64,000 nt of DNA from Microvelia longipes (Eukaryota; Arthropoda; Insecta; Hemiptera; Veliidae). Numbering within the stretch: the first letter of the stretch is position 1; each line of letters starts with the position of its first letter. Both the position numbers and the translations under genes were made by a program. This document shows positions 14,581 through 26,742 of the stretch, in pieces. The DNA lies in contig JACMZG010001870.1 in the NCBI GenBank assembly GCA_018340805.1, forward strand, positions 17,131,363-17,195,362. Reading direction: 5' to 3'. The notes under the pieces are model-generated. The model was not told where the DNA came from. It saw nothing but the letters and a program-made list of their open reading frames with translations, and ran no database searches.

Positions 14581-14709
14581 TACTTTTTTCGGACATATAT
14601 TTTTGTTATCAGGAAGCCAATAGGAACCGATTCCACTCACTCCCACCCTCAACTTCCGTCATCCGAACAACCTCATAAGCGTCATTTTCATTATGAAAAT
14701 TCGCTAAAA
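14581..14709 (+). repeat. Composite repeat, right end of copy 1
   Basis: The block matches 16371-16498 almost base for base. It contains tttttgttatcaggaag, the run cccaccctcaacttccg, and a small hairpin attttca/tgaaaat followed by ctaaaa, after which the two copies diverge. A stem-loop a few bases before a CTAA end resembles Helitron 3' ends. That is suggestive only, because the 5' TC terminus and the flanking T were not identified. Confidence 0.6.
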
Positions 14710-14889
14710 CCAAGACTACCCCACAGACCAGTTATTTAGAGACTTTCCAGTCCTCACAGTAAAAAAGTTATTTACTAAACAAGTTGTACTAAAATATTTT
14801 ACTATATTTTTTTTAATAATTCTTTTATTTTTCCAGAAAACAATAAAACATCCTACAAATCGTAAGATTGTGTGTGGGGGGATTAATAA
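14710..14889. other. No gene seen
   Basis: Short AT-rich spacer between the composite repeat and the next LINE relic. Confidence 0.35.
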
Positions 14890-15065
14890 TAATAATCATA
14901 TATTAATCACGATCGTAGTACCAGAAATAAAATTATTAGAAAAGTAAAAGCAGTAAAATGTAGAACATTATTGTTGCAGTGTCAGGCTTTTGTTAGGGGA
15001 CCTATTCTTTTTAATATACTACCTGATCATATTAAAACTAATGTATACTATAAAGATTAAAAAAT
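14890..15065 (+). pseudogene. LINE RT C-terminal relic upstream of hairpin cassette 2
   Basis: The + strand reads STRNKIIRKVKAVKCRTL (about 14920-14975), then QCQAFVRGPILFNILPDHI (about 14977-15035) and YYKDLKKY-like residues up to 15065. This matches the end of a LINE RT, where STRNK...G..LFN.LP...K...FK.KLKKYL is usual. One base deletion breaks the frame. The GC-rich cassette starts exactly at the end of this peptide, so it may be the 3' UTR of this LINE family. Confidence 0.6.
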
Positions 15066-15310
15066 ACGGGCCTTCGGCCCGTAGCCGCTACGCGGTCTCG
15101 GCGCTTCGCGCCTCGTCCGCTCCGCGGCGTCGGCCCACCGGGCCGCTTCGCGGCCTGGGGGCCTACCAGTGGCCGCTTTGCGGCCACATTGTTGTTGTTT
15201 TGTATTATGTATGGTTTCATTATCGTTTCTTGTTACATGGCATTTTGCCACGTATTTAGCGAATTTTCACAGCCTCGTTTCACAGGCCCGCATCGCGGGC
15301 CTGAGAGGCT
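15066..15310 (+). repeat. GC-rich hairpin cassette, copy 2
   Basis: Same cassette as 10984-11190, with extra hairpins of the form gcgcttcgcgc and gccgcttcgcggc inserted after the second stem. The stems gtggccgctttgcggccac and ggcccgcNtcgcgggcc are conserved. The difference in the latter lies only in the loop. Frames up to 89 codons are open on both strands, but they are explained by high GC and differ between the copies. Confidence 0.75.
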
Positions 15311-15987
15311 TTCTCGCCAATTTGATTTTATTAATCCTCTATTATTAATAGTAAGCAATGATATTGCAGTTAACAAGCCATATAAAAAAATAATAATTAT
15401 ATTTAAATACATAACTAATACGTTTTTATAGAGGTATAAAGAATACAAGAAATAAATCCACACGTTGCAACTGTTGGAGTAACCTTGTATAAAGGGTAAG
15501 AAAAGGTTATAGTTTCATCTTTAATCAGTTTTAGTTAGCGTCCACCATACAAAAGGGTATTAACTCTTTCACACATTTATGATTGTTTATACAATTTAAA
15601 GAAAAATGTCAAATTTTTTTGTAAACAAATTGTTTATTTGAGTATAACCTTTAGGTTGAAAAAAATATATTCATGATTTTTTAAAATAAAAATACCGTTT
15701 TCGTCACTTAGGATTGTCCGATTGAGCTGAAACCTGTCGCAATCGTTTTAGAATGACTTCGACCAAATATAAAGACTTCTTCGAGGTTCTTCCTCTTTAC
15801 AGGCCTGCTTAGCTCGGCGTGGATTAGTGGAAGCCATTTTTGTCCTGTCTCTCTGGGACAGTAGGCTTACCAGGATGGAGCAAAAGGTAGAGGCTCCTCT
15901 AATATACTACATCCCACCCTCTAACACTACTGAACGCAACAGATATCGTACGAGTCTTTGACCTAGACGTATACATATATACAAGTT

Positions 15988-16030
<43 letters not shown>

Positions 16031-16498
16031 GTTTGCGCCTTTTGTGATGGTTCGATTGAGCTGAAATTGGTCTTAATCGATTCAGCTAGCCGTTTACCTA
16101 AATACGAAATACCTTGTTTTATAGCCATTTCAAGTTTCAAAAAAAAAATTTTTTCATGACGTCATAACTTTGATTGATGACGTCATAATGTTTTTATAAA
16201 CAATAGGCCTCGTAACCTCCACAACATCTCGCGATTTGCAAAGTTTCGTTTCAATTTGAGAACGCCTTCAAGAGTTATCGTTCGCCATACGAAAGGGTAG
16301 AACTCTTACATACATATATATATATATACATATATATATATATGTATATATATATATACATATATATATAAACTTTTTTGGGACATATTTTTTGTTATCA
16401 GGAAGTCAATAGGAACCGATTCCGCTCACTCCCACCCTCAACTTCCGCCATTCGAACAACCTCATAAGCGTCATTTTCATAATGAAAATTCGCTAAAA
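15311..16498 (+). repeat. Composite repeat body, copy 2 (empty site)
   Basis: Direct copy of 11191-12254 joined to 14581-14709. It includes two gattgagctgaaa modules, two TGACGTCA palindromes (16157-16164, 16178-16185), TA tracts at 15985-16028 and 16310-16370, and the hairpin plus ctaaaa end at about 16466-16498. It lacks the 2.1-kb palindrome, so it shows the uninterrupted state. About 200 bases near 15352-15560 are unrelated to copy 1. Confidence 0.7.
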
Positions 16499-17724
16499 GA
16501 AATAATATAATGGATTAACCCTCCACCACTAGATAAACTTCTTAAAAAATAATTAAATATTTTATCTCATTTATTAAGTTTAAATTTTATTTTATAATTT
16601 TTTAACATATTTTTTACAAATATATAATATAAACACAAAGAGAAAACGATTTACAAAAAACACTTATTTTCTTGTATACTTAATTTCAATATAAAAGACT
16701 AACAGTAAGTAAATTGAGAATATTAAATGAAACAAAAAAACTAGCCACGTACAAGCCTTAGCTCATGTGGCTCATAAAAAATTTGTCTACGACAGAGTAT
16801 ACTAGACCCGTACAACATTCTACATCTGATCAGATGTAGAATTCAGATCTGGATTTAGATTTCATTTAATTCATCTACCCAAGTTGGCAACACTGAATGC
16901 CGTTATTTTGAAAGTTTCCAAGGAAAATTTTGCGCACTCGCCGCCATCTTGTATAGTTACCTGTGATTTAGCATTTTATTTTTTTTTACGTTTACTATAA
17001 AATTAAGTGAAAGTGTATATTTTGGATGATTATCAAATTTACATCCAGCATATTAAATTGCATTGTAAATTAGGCATTATAAATTAGCATATATTATAAA
17101 TTATAAATTAGCATATATTATAAATAAGCATTGTAAATTAGGCTATTTTGGCCTGTTGTAAACTAATAAAGAAACTAATAAAGAAATAAAGAAATATAAG
17201 GTTCAAGAAAACAAACTCTGCAAAACAAAATTCAATTTAATGTGTATAAATCAAACATATATAACCTGCTCTATTACTTATGGTACTTTGTTCCCTATAT
17301 TATTATTATTCAATTTTACATTAATTTATTAAATTTATTACCGAACCAGTTTATCTGTCTTTAAAACGCATGAAATTATATATATATATATATATTGAAA
17401 ATTTGATGTGGTCTTAAATCTTTAGAGGAATAATCTTCCCTCCATTACACTTAAACTTTTTATAAAGAAAATCACGGGGGCTTTTTCTTTTACAGGATAA
17501 GAGGAAGTCTGATGTTATAAAAAAATGGAGTTTCTTGGTTATGTAGGCTATCTTGTTTGTGGCCGATGCTTTCTTCTTAATACTTGATTTTTAAATTAAA
17601 TAAAGGAACCATTTTATTAACATCTAAAAGCATCAAGGCAATTAAGAGTACAAACCTTCTTCTGCATTTTTATTAAAAAAATATCATAGCTCTGATTTTA
17701 AACCTCTATTTCTGCTTGTTATAG
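16499..17724. other. No gene; palindrome and small AT repeat
   Basis: A perfect 26-base palindrome lies at 16817-16842 (half-site attctacatctga). A degenerate tandem repeat based on ataaattagcatatatt spans 17040-17150. I searched the stretch for the missing upstream exon of the C2A domain, which would have to end in phase 1, and found none that is convincing. Confidence 0.45.
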
Positions 17725-17900
17725 GAGAAGACCTGGCTGGGACATGGTCAGAGCCATTTATACGATTATTACTTGAACCTGCAGTTGACGCAAGAATCAG
17801 GCAAACCATAAGTCAACCTCAGCCTAGGCCTAGGTTTGACCAACATTTTAAATTTCCTGTATCCCATGATGAACTTCAAGATAAAACATTAGTTCTTCAG
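17725..17900 (+). CDS. Syt12: Synaptotagmin-12-like, C2A exon (partial gene)
   Basis: This is the first exon recognised. It is bounded by tgttatag at the acceptor and cag|gtaaaa at the donor, enters with two bases of a split codon and ends in phase 0. It encodes 58 residues of a C2A domain from strand 2 to strand 5: EDLAGTWSEPFIRLLLEP, then FDQHFKFPVSHDELQDKTL. The usual SDPYVK segment reads SEPFIR, so one Ca2+-binding Asp is Glu. Synaptotagmins are membrane proteins of vesicles that act in exocytosis, and the Syt12 type is generally regarded as Ca2+-independent. The first C2A strand, transmembrane segment and start codon lie in exons not found here. The Syt12 call rests on C2B; the gene family call is firm. 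Confidence 0.85.
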
Positions 17901-17925
17901 GTAAAATTATCAGTTATTTTTAACC

Positions 17926-17963
17926 AAAGAGACTAATACTACTATACTCGTATTAGTCTCTTT
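17926..17963. repeat. Solo TIR hairpin, AAAGAGACTAATAC family
   Basis: Perfect inverted arms of 14 bases (17926-17939 and 17950-17963) have a ten-base loop, starting 26 bases after the splice donor of the preceding exon. The same 14-mer forms the TIR ends of the element at 40265-40711 and occurs at 62309-62322. Confidence 0.7.
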
Positions 17964-18099
17964 AGTTTTAACACATTATGGCTGAAAAATACTTTTTCCT
18001 TTTGCATTTACATAAGAAAATCTAAAATAGATTTGGTATCATGATCCTGATTTCCCATAATTAAATCCCTTAAATCCAAAGTCCCAAGTATAGCGAATA

Positions 18100-18830
18100 T
18101 TATTAGGTGAGGGAGAGTTCCAAGGTACCAGTACTGGAAGGTACCGGTTTAAATTTAAACATTCGAAGTTGTTTCTGTATGTGTATCTGTTATCATCGTA
18201 GCTTCCAGTGTATTTATGCTAGAGAGTTGAAACTTTTACGAACATCAGTCTATAGGCATAGTTTTTCTATCCGGAAAATATTTTTTATGACGTCTTGAAC
18301 CCTTGAAAAATCGTAAAACACATAAAAGAGTTGCGATAATAAGATATGGCATTATGAAGTTATGTATAAGACTAACATATGTGACAAGATTCATCTCATC
18401 ATCAGCATTAGTTCAATTTTTATTGAATGACTTGTATACGTTATTTAAAAAATTGGAAAATTTGTGTTGAAACTCAGTGCAGAGTATATCTTTACGCAGT
18501 AAATATCTACACCAAGTTTCATTTCTATATGACAAGAACATCCATGATTTTTGTTGGATCATAAAAGTTAAGCAGCATGTTTTAAATTAAGCATCAAAAG
18601 TGTTTGAGCATGTTCTGTGGTGACCTCTGGGAATAAAATGGATCTATTTACTATCTGAGCACTAACAAAGTGAGTCCAAAGAGGTGTTGCAGTATAAATG
18701 TAACTGCTTGTATATTCTGAGGTCAAGAAAAGTGAGTCTGAGTTTGGAAGGCTGAGCATTGCGAATCTAATGAGATGAGGAAAAGTTACAAGGTACTCTG
18801 TGCCCAAATTTTAATTGCTGACTCGGAGAT
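18100..18830 (+). repeat. Dispersed repeat family B, copy 2
   Basis: Collinear with 6197-6800 (gttatcatcgtag, gtatttatgctagagagttg, a run matching aacatatgtg, and cagcattagtt). It continues into an end with gaggtcaag...agtctgag and gaaaagtt.caaggt.ctctg that is shared with 38640-38765. It lies in the large Syt12 intron. No coding frame was found. Confidence 0.6.
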
Positions 18831-18875
18831 CAATTTGAATTTAATAAACTGCATAGGCTTCCGCGGTTATTGTCA

Positions 18876-19058
18876 TGAAGATTTAGGTCTTCCGGTGGTG
18901 ACCGCGTCAATGTAGATGAAGAATCCAACGTTTCGCTTCCACTGTGGGAGGCATCTTCAGGGATGTAGGACATCATGGATAGAAACACAATGCTCTACAA
19001 AACTACGCGGAAGACCACTGGGCTTGACGCGGTCACCTCTGGAAGACCTAAATCTTCA
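18876..19058. mobile_element. Short TIR hairpin element
   Basis: Arms of 35 bases (18876-18910 and 19024-19058) are inverted copies, beginning tgaagatttaggtcttcc on one side and its complement on the other, with a few mismatches. The 113-base interior contains acgtttcgcttccact, also present near base 90. No coding content is credible. It is probably a MITE or a fragment of a larger inverted structure. Confidence 0.65.
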
Positions 19059-20364
<1,306 letters not shown>

Positions 20365-20987
20365 CCTCCCCCTCTGAAGTCACTTTTCTGCCGAAATGGT
20401 GACAATTTGCTGCAGTGGAAGAAGTTTGATTCTTTTTTCTTCCTCCCACAGTCAACTTCATAAAACGATGAAGATATTCTCTTCAGAATGGCGAAAGGTC
20501 CAACTCTTACTTTATCCATCTTCCTTCGATTTATCTTGCTTCCATTTTCAACGTATACTAGATCGCCAACTTTGAATTCATGTTCTACTCTCGTCTTATC
20601 AAATCTTAGTTTATTGGTTTTAAAACTCTTCATAGAATTCAAAAATGCCAATTTTCTATCCTCTATTAAATCCCTCTCTGGTAGGTCAACAGGAGAAATC
20701 TGTGATTTGATTCCATACAATAAATATTCTGGCTCAAATTTAGTTGAACTATGAATTGTCTTATTGTATTCACTGACACATTCACTTGCTATGACTGACC
20801 ATGCTCGTTTGTCTCCACTATTTATTTTGCATCTTATTCTGTTAACTAATGTCTGGTTTAATCGTTCATTGAGACCATTTGATTGAGGGCAATCTATACT
20901 TGTAAACACTAACTGTATACCTATCTTGTTTAAATACCTCTTAAGTTCTCCTGAATTTATTCCAGAATATTGGTCTGCTAAAATCAT
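20365..20987 (-). pseudogene. Integrase catalytic core (part) and C-terminal domain
   Basis: The frame starts at ILADQYSGINSGEL, which holds the second catalytic Asp of the DDE triad (the usual TDNG/xEF reads ADQYSG). It continues through QSNGLNERLNQTL with the Glu. It ends with a chromatin/DNA-binding C-terminal part containing the GPF motif (VRVGPFAILKR), typical of gypsy integrases. The preceding part with the first Asp lies in another frame at 20984-21196, so a frameshift at about 20985 separates them. Integrase inserts the cDNA into the genome. Confidence 0.85.
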
Positions 20988-21590
20988 TTTAATTTTATTT
21001 TTTTTGCTACAGGATCAATTAAATTAATGAAGTCCTTTGCACATTGTCCTTTGGTTGTTGAAATCCACGCGTATCTACTGAAATGGTCCACTAAAATGTG
21101 CATAAATTTCTTCGAAGATCTATTTCCTGCAAATCCACCAACAGAGTCAATAGACATTATTTCATATGATTCATTCGCTGGTCCCAGTTTAGACATAAGT
21201 CCAATTACTCTATTTCTTCTCGTCTTTTTCTATACATATTTTACACATTTTACAAAATTCCTGAATCAACTTGTCAAAATTTTTGAAGTAATAATATGGT
21301 CTTATCTTTTCTTTCAATTTCGCTACTCAAATGTGGCCAAAATAATTATGAATTTTGTTAATTAATTTCAAGCCAAAACTTTCTGAGACGTATACTCTTG
21401 ATTTATCATTCAACTTCTTAAATGTTATTCCATGATGTCTTTCTGTTTTATTAGCTGTACTTAGTTCCAAAGCATTTTCTTTTTGGTCGTTTAGTATGTC
21501 AGGTAGACCTACAAGATTGACTACTTTAACCGCATCTTCGTTTTCAAAATACTCTAATACAGGATATCTAGATAGTAAGTCAGCCATTAT
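20984..21590 (-). pseudogene. Integrase N-terminal part and RNase H/integrase linker
   Basis: Starting at 21587, MADLLSRYP is the usual end of the RNase H domain. It is followed by an integrase zinc-binding region with HNYFGH and, after a frameshift, EFCKMCKIC (about 21220-21262). The next frame (21196-20984) holds IDSVGGFAG and ILVDHFSRYAWI, where the first catalytic Asp and the DxxSRY block lie. The HHCC module and core are thus complete in content but broken by frameshifts. Confidence 0.8.
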
Positions 21591-21599
21591 ATTTTCCTT

Positions 21600-22032
21600 T
21601 CCCTTCTTATATATAATTTTAAAGTTAAACTGTGATAAATAATTTACTAAATCCCCTAAAAGTTCGTCTGTTCTAGATTTGGTTTTTAAATTCTCTAATG
21701 GCTTATGGTCACTACAAACTGTAAATTCTCTTCCTATAAGATAGTATTGCCAATATTTAATAGAGTCTTTTATAGCCTTACATTCTAGATGTATGATCCA
21801 TTTTCTTTTCCCTTTCTGACAACTTCCGTGAGAAATAAGCTACTGGATGTAATAGTCCGTCAAGTTGAGGTTGCTTCAAGGTAGCTCCAATTCCTTTTAA
21901 ACTGGCATCAGTCAATAAAGATATCTTTATTAGCATCATAAATACATAAAACTGGTGCAGAACATAAGTACTCTTTTACCATATTAAAACAATCCTCACA
22001 TTCCTTTGTCCATTTGAACTCTTCATTCTTTC
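21600..22032 (-). pseudogene. Gypsy RNase H region
   Basis: Short minus frames yield FKWTKECEDCFNMVKEYL (about 21960-22015), SAPVLCIYDANKDIFID and FTVCSDHKPLENLKTKSRTD (about 21680-21735). These match the start of the RNase H segment that follows a gypsy RT and its DHKPL block. A stop near 21925 and a frameshift near 21790-21830 interrupt it. Confidence 0.75.
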
Positions 22033-22824
22033 TCAAAAGTTTATGAAGAGGTTCAAATTCTGAGCACTGTTTTGGATGTATTTTAAATAGAAATTAATAG
22101 AGCCTAATATACTTCTTACTCCAGATTTATCGGTTGGTCTTTGAAGGTTTTTAATTGCCACCAAATTTTCTTGACACGGAGAGACTTTATTTTCCTGAAT
22201 AACATGACCAAGATACTTGACAGAATTCGCTGCAAATGTACACTTTACTAACTTTAGCTTAAAACCTTCATCAAGGATCGCTTGTAGAAACTTCTCTAAA
22301 TGATTAATGTGGTCTTCCCAAGTACGTGAAAATATAAGAATATCATCAATATAATTTATACAAAATTCATCTAAATTATTTCTTCTGATAATGTTAGATA
22401 AAATTCTTTGGAAGATGGCAGATGCGTTCTTAAGTCCGAAAGGAAGCACTTTAAACATAAATTTCCCATACTTGGTGATAAAACTAGTTTTTTCTCGATC
22501 TTTTAATTTCAACACAATGCACCAGAAAGCAGAATTTATATCCAAAACAGTAAAATATTTACAATTAGAAGCTTTATCTATGACGTCATTAATTGTCGGA
22601 AAAGGATAGCATTCAGGAACCATCAGCTTATTTAATCTTCTAAAATCAATACATAATCTTGATCTTCTACCATCCTCTTTTTTGTAAGCTAAAGTAACTG
22701 GAGATGCATAAGGCGAATCTGACTCTTCTATCAAATCAGCTTCTAATAATTTTTTAACTTGAGTTTTGATCTCTTGTTCATCCGGTACAGAGCATTTTAT
22801 ATGGTCTAGCTGTGACATATTCAT
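22033..22824 (-). pseudogene. Gypsy reverse transcriptase domain
   Basis: A 263-residue open frame contains all RT core motifs in order: LCIDFRRLN (about 58-65), LDINSAFW (94-101, first catalytic Asp), LPFGLKNA (127-134) and NYIDDILIFS (157-166, the YxDD pair). It ends with KCTFAANSVKYLGHVI. The palm catalytic residues look intact. The frame begins inside the fingers; upstream sequence is in another frame at about 22825-22900, and it is lost again at about 22060 before RNase H. It copies element RNA into DNA in the particle. Confidence 0.9.
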
Positions 22825-23149
22825 CTCTTATTAACTTAATTTCAGCTTCTCTAGACTTCACTTTGCCAACATCATACTTATCTCTAGCGAATATATGTTT
22901 ATATTTCTTTATTAAATTTAAAATTTCATCTTTCTTCTTTTATCCTTAATATGTTCTAAATTTACTTTAAATTGACTTACATCTATATTTTCATTAAAAT
23001 TAATTTCAAAATTTTCATCTAAATTATCTTCTTCTTTGTCCTCTAAAAACAACTTTTCCAAATCTATATCTGACTTATTGTTATTTTTTTCTTTATTACT
23101 ATCTAAAGTTTTACCTCTTTCTTCTATCTCAATCATCTTATTTTTATCA

Positions 23150-23440
23150 TCTTTTTGAAAAATATTTAAGTTTTCATCTTGTATAAGTCTAAATTTCTTT
23201 ATAGCATCTAGCCCTAGTAATATATCATAAGAAAAATTACTATTTTAACAACATAAGTATTAAACTATCAACTAAATTTCCTACTTTAAGAATAATACTC
23301 GCCCGGGCTGAACTGAAATTAAACCCATTAATAGTTTTAAATGCATTTCTACTCTTTATAAGACTCGATTTTAACAAGTTGACAACTCTCTGATTTATTA
23401 AACTTACATTTGACCCGCTGTCATAAACCGCCTTACTCTC
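23150..23440 (-). pseudogene. Retropepsin-like aspartic protease
   Basis: Minus frames show KAVYDSGSNVSLINQRVV (about 23380-23430), the DSG active-site loop of a retroelement protease. At about 23175-23235 they show YDILLGLDAIKKF, the C-terminal ILLG(x)D block. The two halves are in different frames. The protease cuts the Gag-Pol precursor. Downstream, an acidic Asn/Glu-rich linker (22918-23136) leads towards RT. Confidence 0.75.
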
Positions 23441-23498
23441 AATTTGTTATCAATCAATACATTTAGTTTTATTAATGGATCTAATTTCCCCGGGTTAT

Positions 23499-24667
23499 CT
23501 AGTTTAAAGATTTCTCATCTACTTCTATCTTCATCATTTCGGCTCCATATTTGGCTTCGTGTAGATTTAACTCCTTCTTAGAAGAATATGCAGTCTTATT
23601 TCTACATTCGCTTGTAGGGTGATACCTATCAGGCCATCCAAGTGCTTCACACATATAGCATGGCTTTTTATTAGTATTATTGCTATTTGATTTTGAAATT
23701 CTACTAGCAGTTGATGCATTTGATTTATTTACAACAGTCATCACACTGGTCTTATTTTCACTCTTAGTTTTCACTCTGCAGTGTACGAGTCATCAAATTT
23801 TCGTAATGACGTGTATAATCTATCCATACTTGTTAACTCTTGCCGGTCGAGCTCATTCTGTATTTCTATAGGCAATCCAACTACTATCATATTTATTCTA
23901 GACTGTACTGTTCCCTTATCCTCCACTTCTAAGCACAGTTTTTCCTTAGCCAAAGCGTAATCGATAAGAGACCCTCCTAAATATTTGTAATTGTAAGCCA
24001 TCCTTACTTTATTCCAACCTTTGTCAATAAAAACTGTGTAGAACGATCTTTTCCATTCAGGCCAGTTTAAGAGCCCTATTTTTCTTAAATTAGCATCGTA
24101 CCAGTCCTTAGAAGAACCAGACAAAAAGAAACGCAACGCCTCTATCATAGAACAGCATCATTAACTCTGTGTCTACGACATTCGCCTTCGAACCTTTCTA
24201 ACCAGTCTGTAGGATTTTGAGTCTTGTTGAATTTGTCTATGATAAACTTCTTTCCACATCCTGTAACTTCACTTGATCAGAAATATTCAATTTACTTTCT
24301 AATTCCTTAATTCGTTTGATTAAAAAAATTTCCTCTTCTGATTTGTTAGTTACCATAGCAACAGTGTCAATATTGACAGATGACTCTTCTAACGGAATAT
24401 TTTTATAACACAAGTTTTCATCTTCATCAAAATATTCTTTCATTATATCGCCATCTAACTTAACCCCACTTTACGATACCCATTAATGGGTTTAATAGCG
24501 CTAATCGCGCTTTTAACAGGAGATTTAGAAAGTAATACCTTGTGTTCCTTCAAATCTTGGTACTCTGTCGGAAGGGAGCACCAGAGTCGTTTATCTTCAG
24601 ACAGGCCGGCTAACTCGAACTCATTCTCGTCTCTCTTTATGATATGAATAAACAGCCTCCTATTCAT
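23499..24667 (-). pseudogene. Gag region with capsid and zinc knuckle
   Basis: The first Met lies at 24667, only 25 bases inside the 5' LTR. Minus frames in order are MNRRLFIHIIKRDENEFELAG (24667-24455), an acidic coiled part (24443-24237), WLERFEGECRRHRV (about 24165-24205) and a capsid-like stretch with RFFLSGSSKDWYD (24148-23771). Last is a Cys/His cluster KPCYMCEALGWPDRYHPTSEC (23774-23499) that resembles a nucleocapsid zinc knuckle with long spacing. Frames are interrupted at about 24450, 24235, 24150 and 23773. Confidence 0.75.
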
Positions 24668-24692
24668 CTTGGATAACAGTTGAAATTTAATT

Positions 24693-25003
24693 TGTAAAGT
24701 TGTTTAATAAAAAGATTTATTAGTCTGAAACAGAATTATAATTGGGTATTACAAATATGTACAACACATTTCAAGAATTAAATACTCAAAATCAATGTAT
24801 GAAATAATAAAGAAAGAAATAAACATACCTGAAACAGAATAATTAAATTTCAAGCTATTAAACACTCTTCTGAGTAATAAAAGCATCTAGGCAAATTTAC
24901 AAAAGAATAATCAATCATGAAGATAAAACAAACATCGTTGCCCTAGCAACGATGTAAAATGTAAAGAAATAAAAACAAAACAAATGACTAAAAGTTATTT
25001 ACA
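24693..25003 (-). repeat. 5' LTR of gypsy-type element
   Basis: Identical to the 3' LTR apart from two one-base indels that cancel in length, and it carries the same hairpin at 24932-24955. The right-hand flank starts tatata. The promoter and polyadenylation signals of the element would lie here, but I cannot place them exactly. Confidence 0.95.
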
Positions 25004-25239
25004 TATATAATTTTTTATACAATGTCTTCAATTTGCAAGAGCCAATGCATTTTTATAACTTTAAAAGGTAAAAGGTTTTTAAACTTTTAATCACACTACA
25101 TATTTTAATGTAAAAACTTAAATTAAATTCACGTTAACTTTACTCTATAGTTCAAGGGTACATACCATATATTCTCATTTTAGCTATTATAAATAAAAAT
25201 GAGCTTGTGAGGTTAGGGTCAGACTTACTGATCAATTCA
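25004..25239. other. Intronic, nothing recognised
   Basis: AT-rich intron between the LTR element and a dinucleotide repeat. Confidence 0.35.
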
Positions 25240-25278
25240 TACATACACACACACACCCACACACACACACACACACAC

Positions 25279-25340
<62 letters not shown>
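25240..25340. repeat. (CA)n/(TA)n compound microsatellite
   Basis: A CA run (25242-25279) passes into a TA run (25279-25337). The open frames through it are compositional. Confidence 0.95.
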
Positions 25341-25342
<2 letters not shown>

Positions 25343-25454
25343 CTGAGTATGTGTGTGTTGGGCAATTCGTGTCTGTAAGTAGTGGCTAATAGGCCAAAGG
25401 CCTTTTGTTTAAATTTTGTTATAAGTTGTGTTGTATAAGCTATCGATTTTGCTT

Positions 25455-25715
25455 TGGGCTCTGATTCCAAATAGTAGTATTAGTAGTTTTAAGACAATTC
25501 CAAATAGGTATTAATATATAAGACAATTCCAAATAGTAGTATTAGTAGTTTTAAGACAATTCCAAATAGTAGTATTAATAATATTAAGACAATTCCAAAT
25601 AGTAGTATTAGTAGTTTTAAGACAATTCCAAATAGTAGTATTAGTAGTTTTAAGACAATTCCAAATAGTAGTATTAAGACAATTCCAAATAGTTGTATTA
25701 GTAATATTAAGACAA
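25455..25715. repeat. Minisatellite, unit about 22-33 bases
   Basis: About eight units of ttaagacaattccaaatag followed by a variable tagtattagtagt spacer. Unit length varies because the spacer is sometimes shortened. Minus-strand frames with repeated LLILLFGIVL are an effect of the repeat. Confidence 0.9.
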
Positions 25716-26143
25716 TAGATAATGACAAACATTTAGTATTATGTTGTTGTGACTGTATTTTGGAGTGTTAAATCAAATGGAGGAAGTCCTAAATGACCAT
25801 CCTAAATATTAAAATGTCATTAGTGAACTTAAAAAAAAACTTATTTTCTTAGGGAAATATTTAAATTGGCAAAATAGTATAAAATACTGAATTAGATAGA
25901 TGCAGTTTTCTATTTTTAAACTTTTATACTAATTGAAGTAACTTGATAATCTTATTCTATAACTTGGTGGGAGGATAAACTTAGGAAGACATTTCTTAGT
26001 GCAATTAGATTAACCATTCTATTTATAACTAGATATTTTTGTAGTGTGTTTAAAGGTTGTTGATTTCATAAATCTTTCACAATATTTCACTATTCAATAT
26101 TGCTCAATTTTTTGTTTTAAAAATGTTCACATTTTTGTTTTAG
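25716..26143. other. Intronic, nothing recognised
   Basis: AT-rich end of the 8.2-kb intron, finishing with a T-rich tract and ttttag acceptor. Confidence 0.4.
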
Positions 26144-26263
26144 GTTTATGATTACGATAGATATTCTCGTAATGATGTTATTGGTGAAGTGAAATTAGGG
26201 TTAGGGGAAGTGGATGTGACTTCAAACTTACAAGTTTGGGCTGATGTCGCTAAAATAAATAAA
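26144..26263 (+). CDS. Syt12: Synaptotagmin-12-like, end of C2A
   Basis: A 40-codon exon with phase 0 on both sides (ttttag acceptor, aaa|gtaagt donor). It encodes VYDYDRYSRNDVIGEVKLGL followed by GEVDVTSNLQVWADV. This is the loop-3 Ca2+-binding strand of C2A (in Ca2+-binding synaptotagmins D.DRFS..D) and the final helix/strand with the usual W. The three Asp positions of this loop are kept, whereas the loop-1 SDP is changed to SEP in the previous exon. A TIR element starts within ten bases of the donor site. Confidence 0.88.
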
Positions 26264-26271
26264 GTAAGTCT

Positions 26272-26742
26272 CCACAAGGATCTTGAATAAAGGGGATGAC
26301 ACATTAAAGAACTTTTCTGACCCCATGGACGTTGTATGAGATTAGTGTCATTTACCTTCCCATGGTTATAGCCAAAAAAAAGTGCGAGATGCAGGTTTTG
26401 TAACCAGGATGTGTTGAGTTTTCTCCTCAACTTTTATGAGTGCTTGTTATCGGTGTTTGTCCTGATTTTGGTTACATTTGGTGCTTGTTAAGTCAATTAA
26501 AATAAAACAATTAAAAAAAGAAAATATATTACTTTTGACTATTTGATTATAACCTTCTCTACAAGCAAAGCAACAGAAAACCATCAGGAGGTAAGTTTTC
26601 CTCTAAATTTTGGACCTGAGCAGTAAATGTAACAGTTGTAAGCAATGGTTTGTGAAGGATTCTTCACTATTTTTTTCATGGGGTCACTTTGTTGTATGGC
26701 AAATCGATTTAGTGTGCCATCCCCTTTATTCAAGGCCCTTGG
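26272..26742. mobile_element. TIR element next to a splice donor
   Basis: Terminal inverted repeats of about 30 bases lie at 26275-26305 and 26712-26740. The common core is cttgaataaaggggatg and its complement. The interior has gacctgagcagt.aatgtaa and gcaggtt.tgtaac segments that recur at 36030-36330, so the family has at least one relative here. It starts about nine bases inside the intron. It is non-coding and its superfamily is unknown. Confidence 0.65.

Noticed and set aside
14990..15259. Overlapping frames of 60-89 codons in the GC-rich cassette
   Set aside because: High GC removes stops in all frames; the two cassette copies do not keep any of these frames.
22391..22609. Plus-strand 72-codon frame
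   Set aside because: Lies opposite the reverse transcriptase frame and is its shadow.
25489..25732. Hydrophobic repeated frame LLILLFGIVL on the minus strand
   Set aside because: Produced by the 22-33 base minisatellite; two different frames stay open for the same reason.
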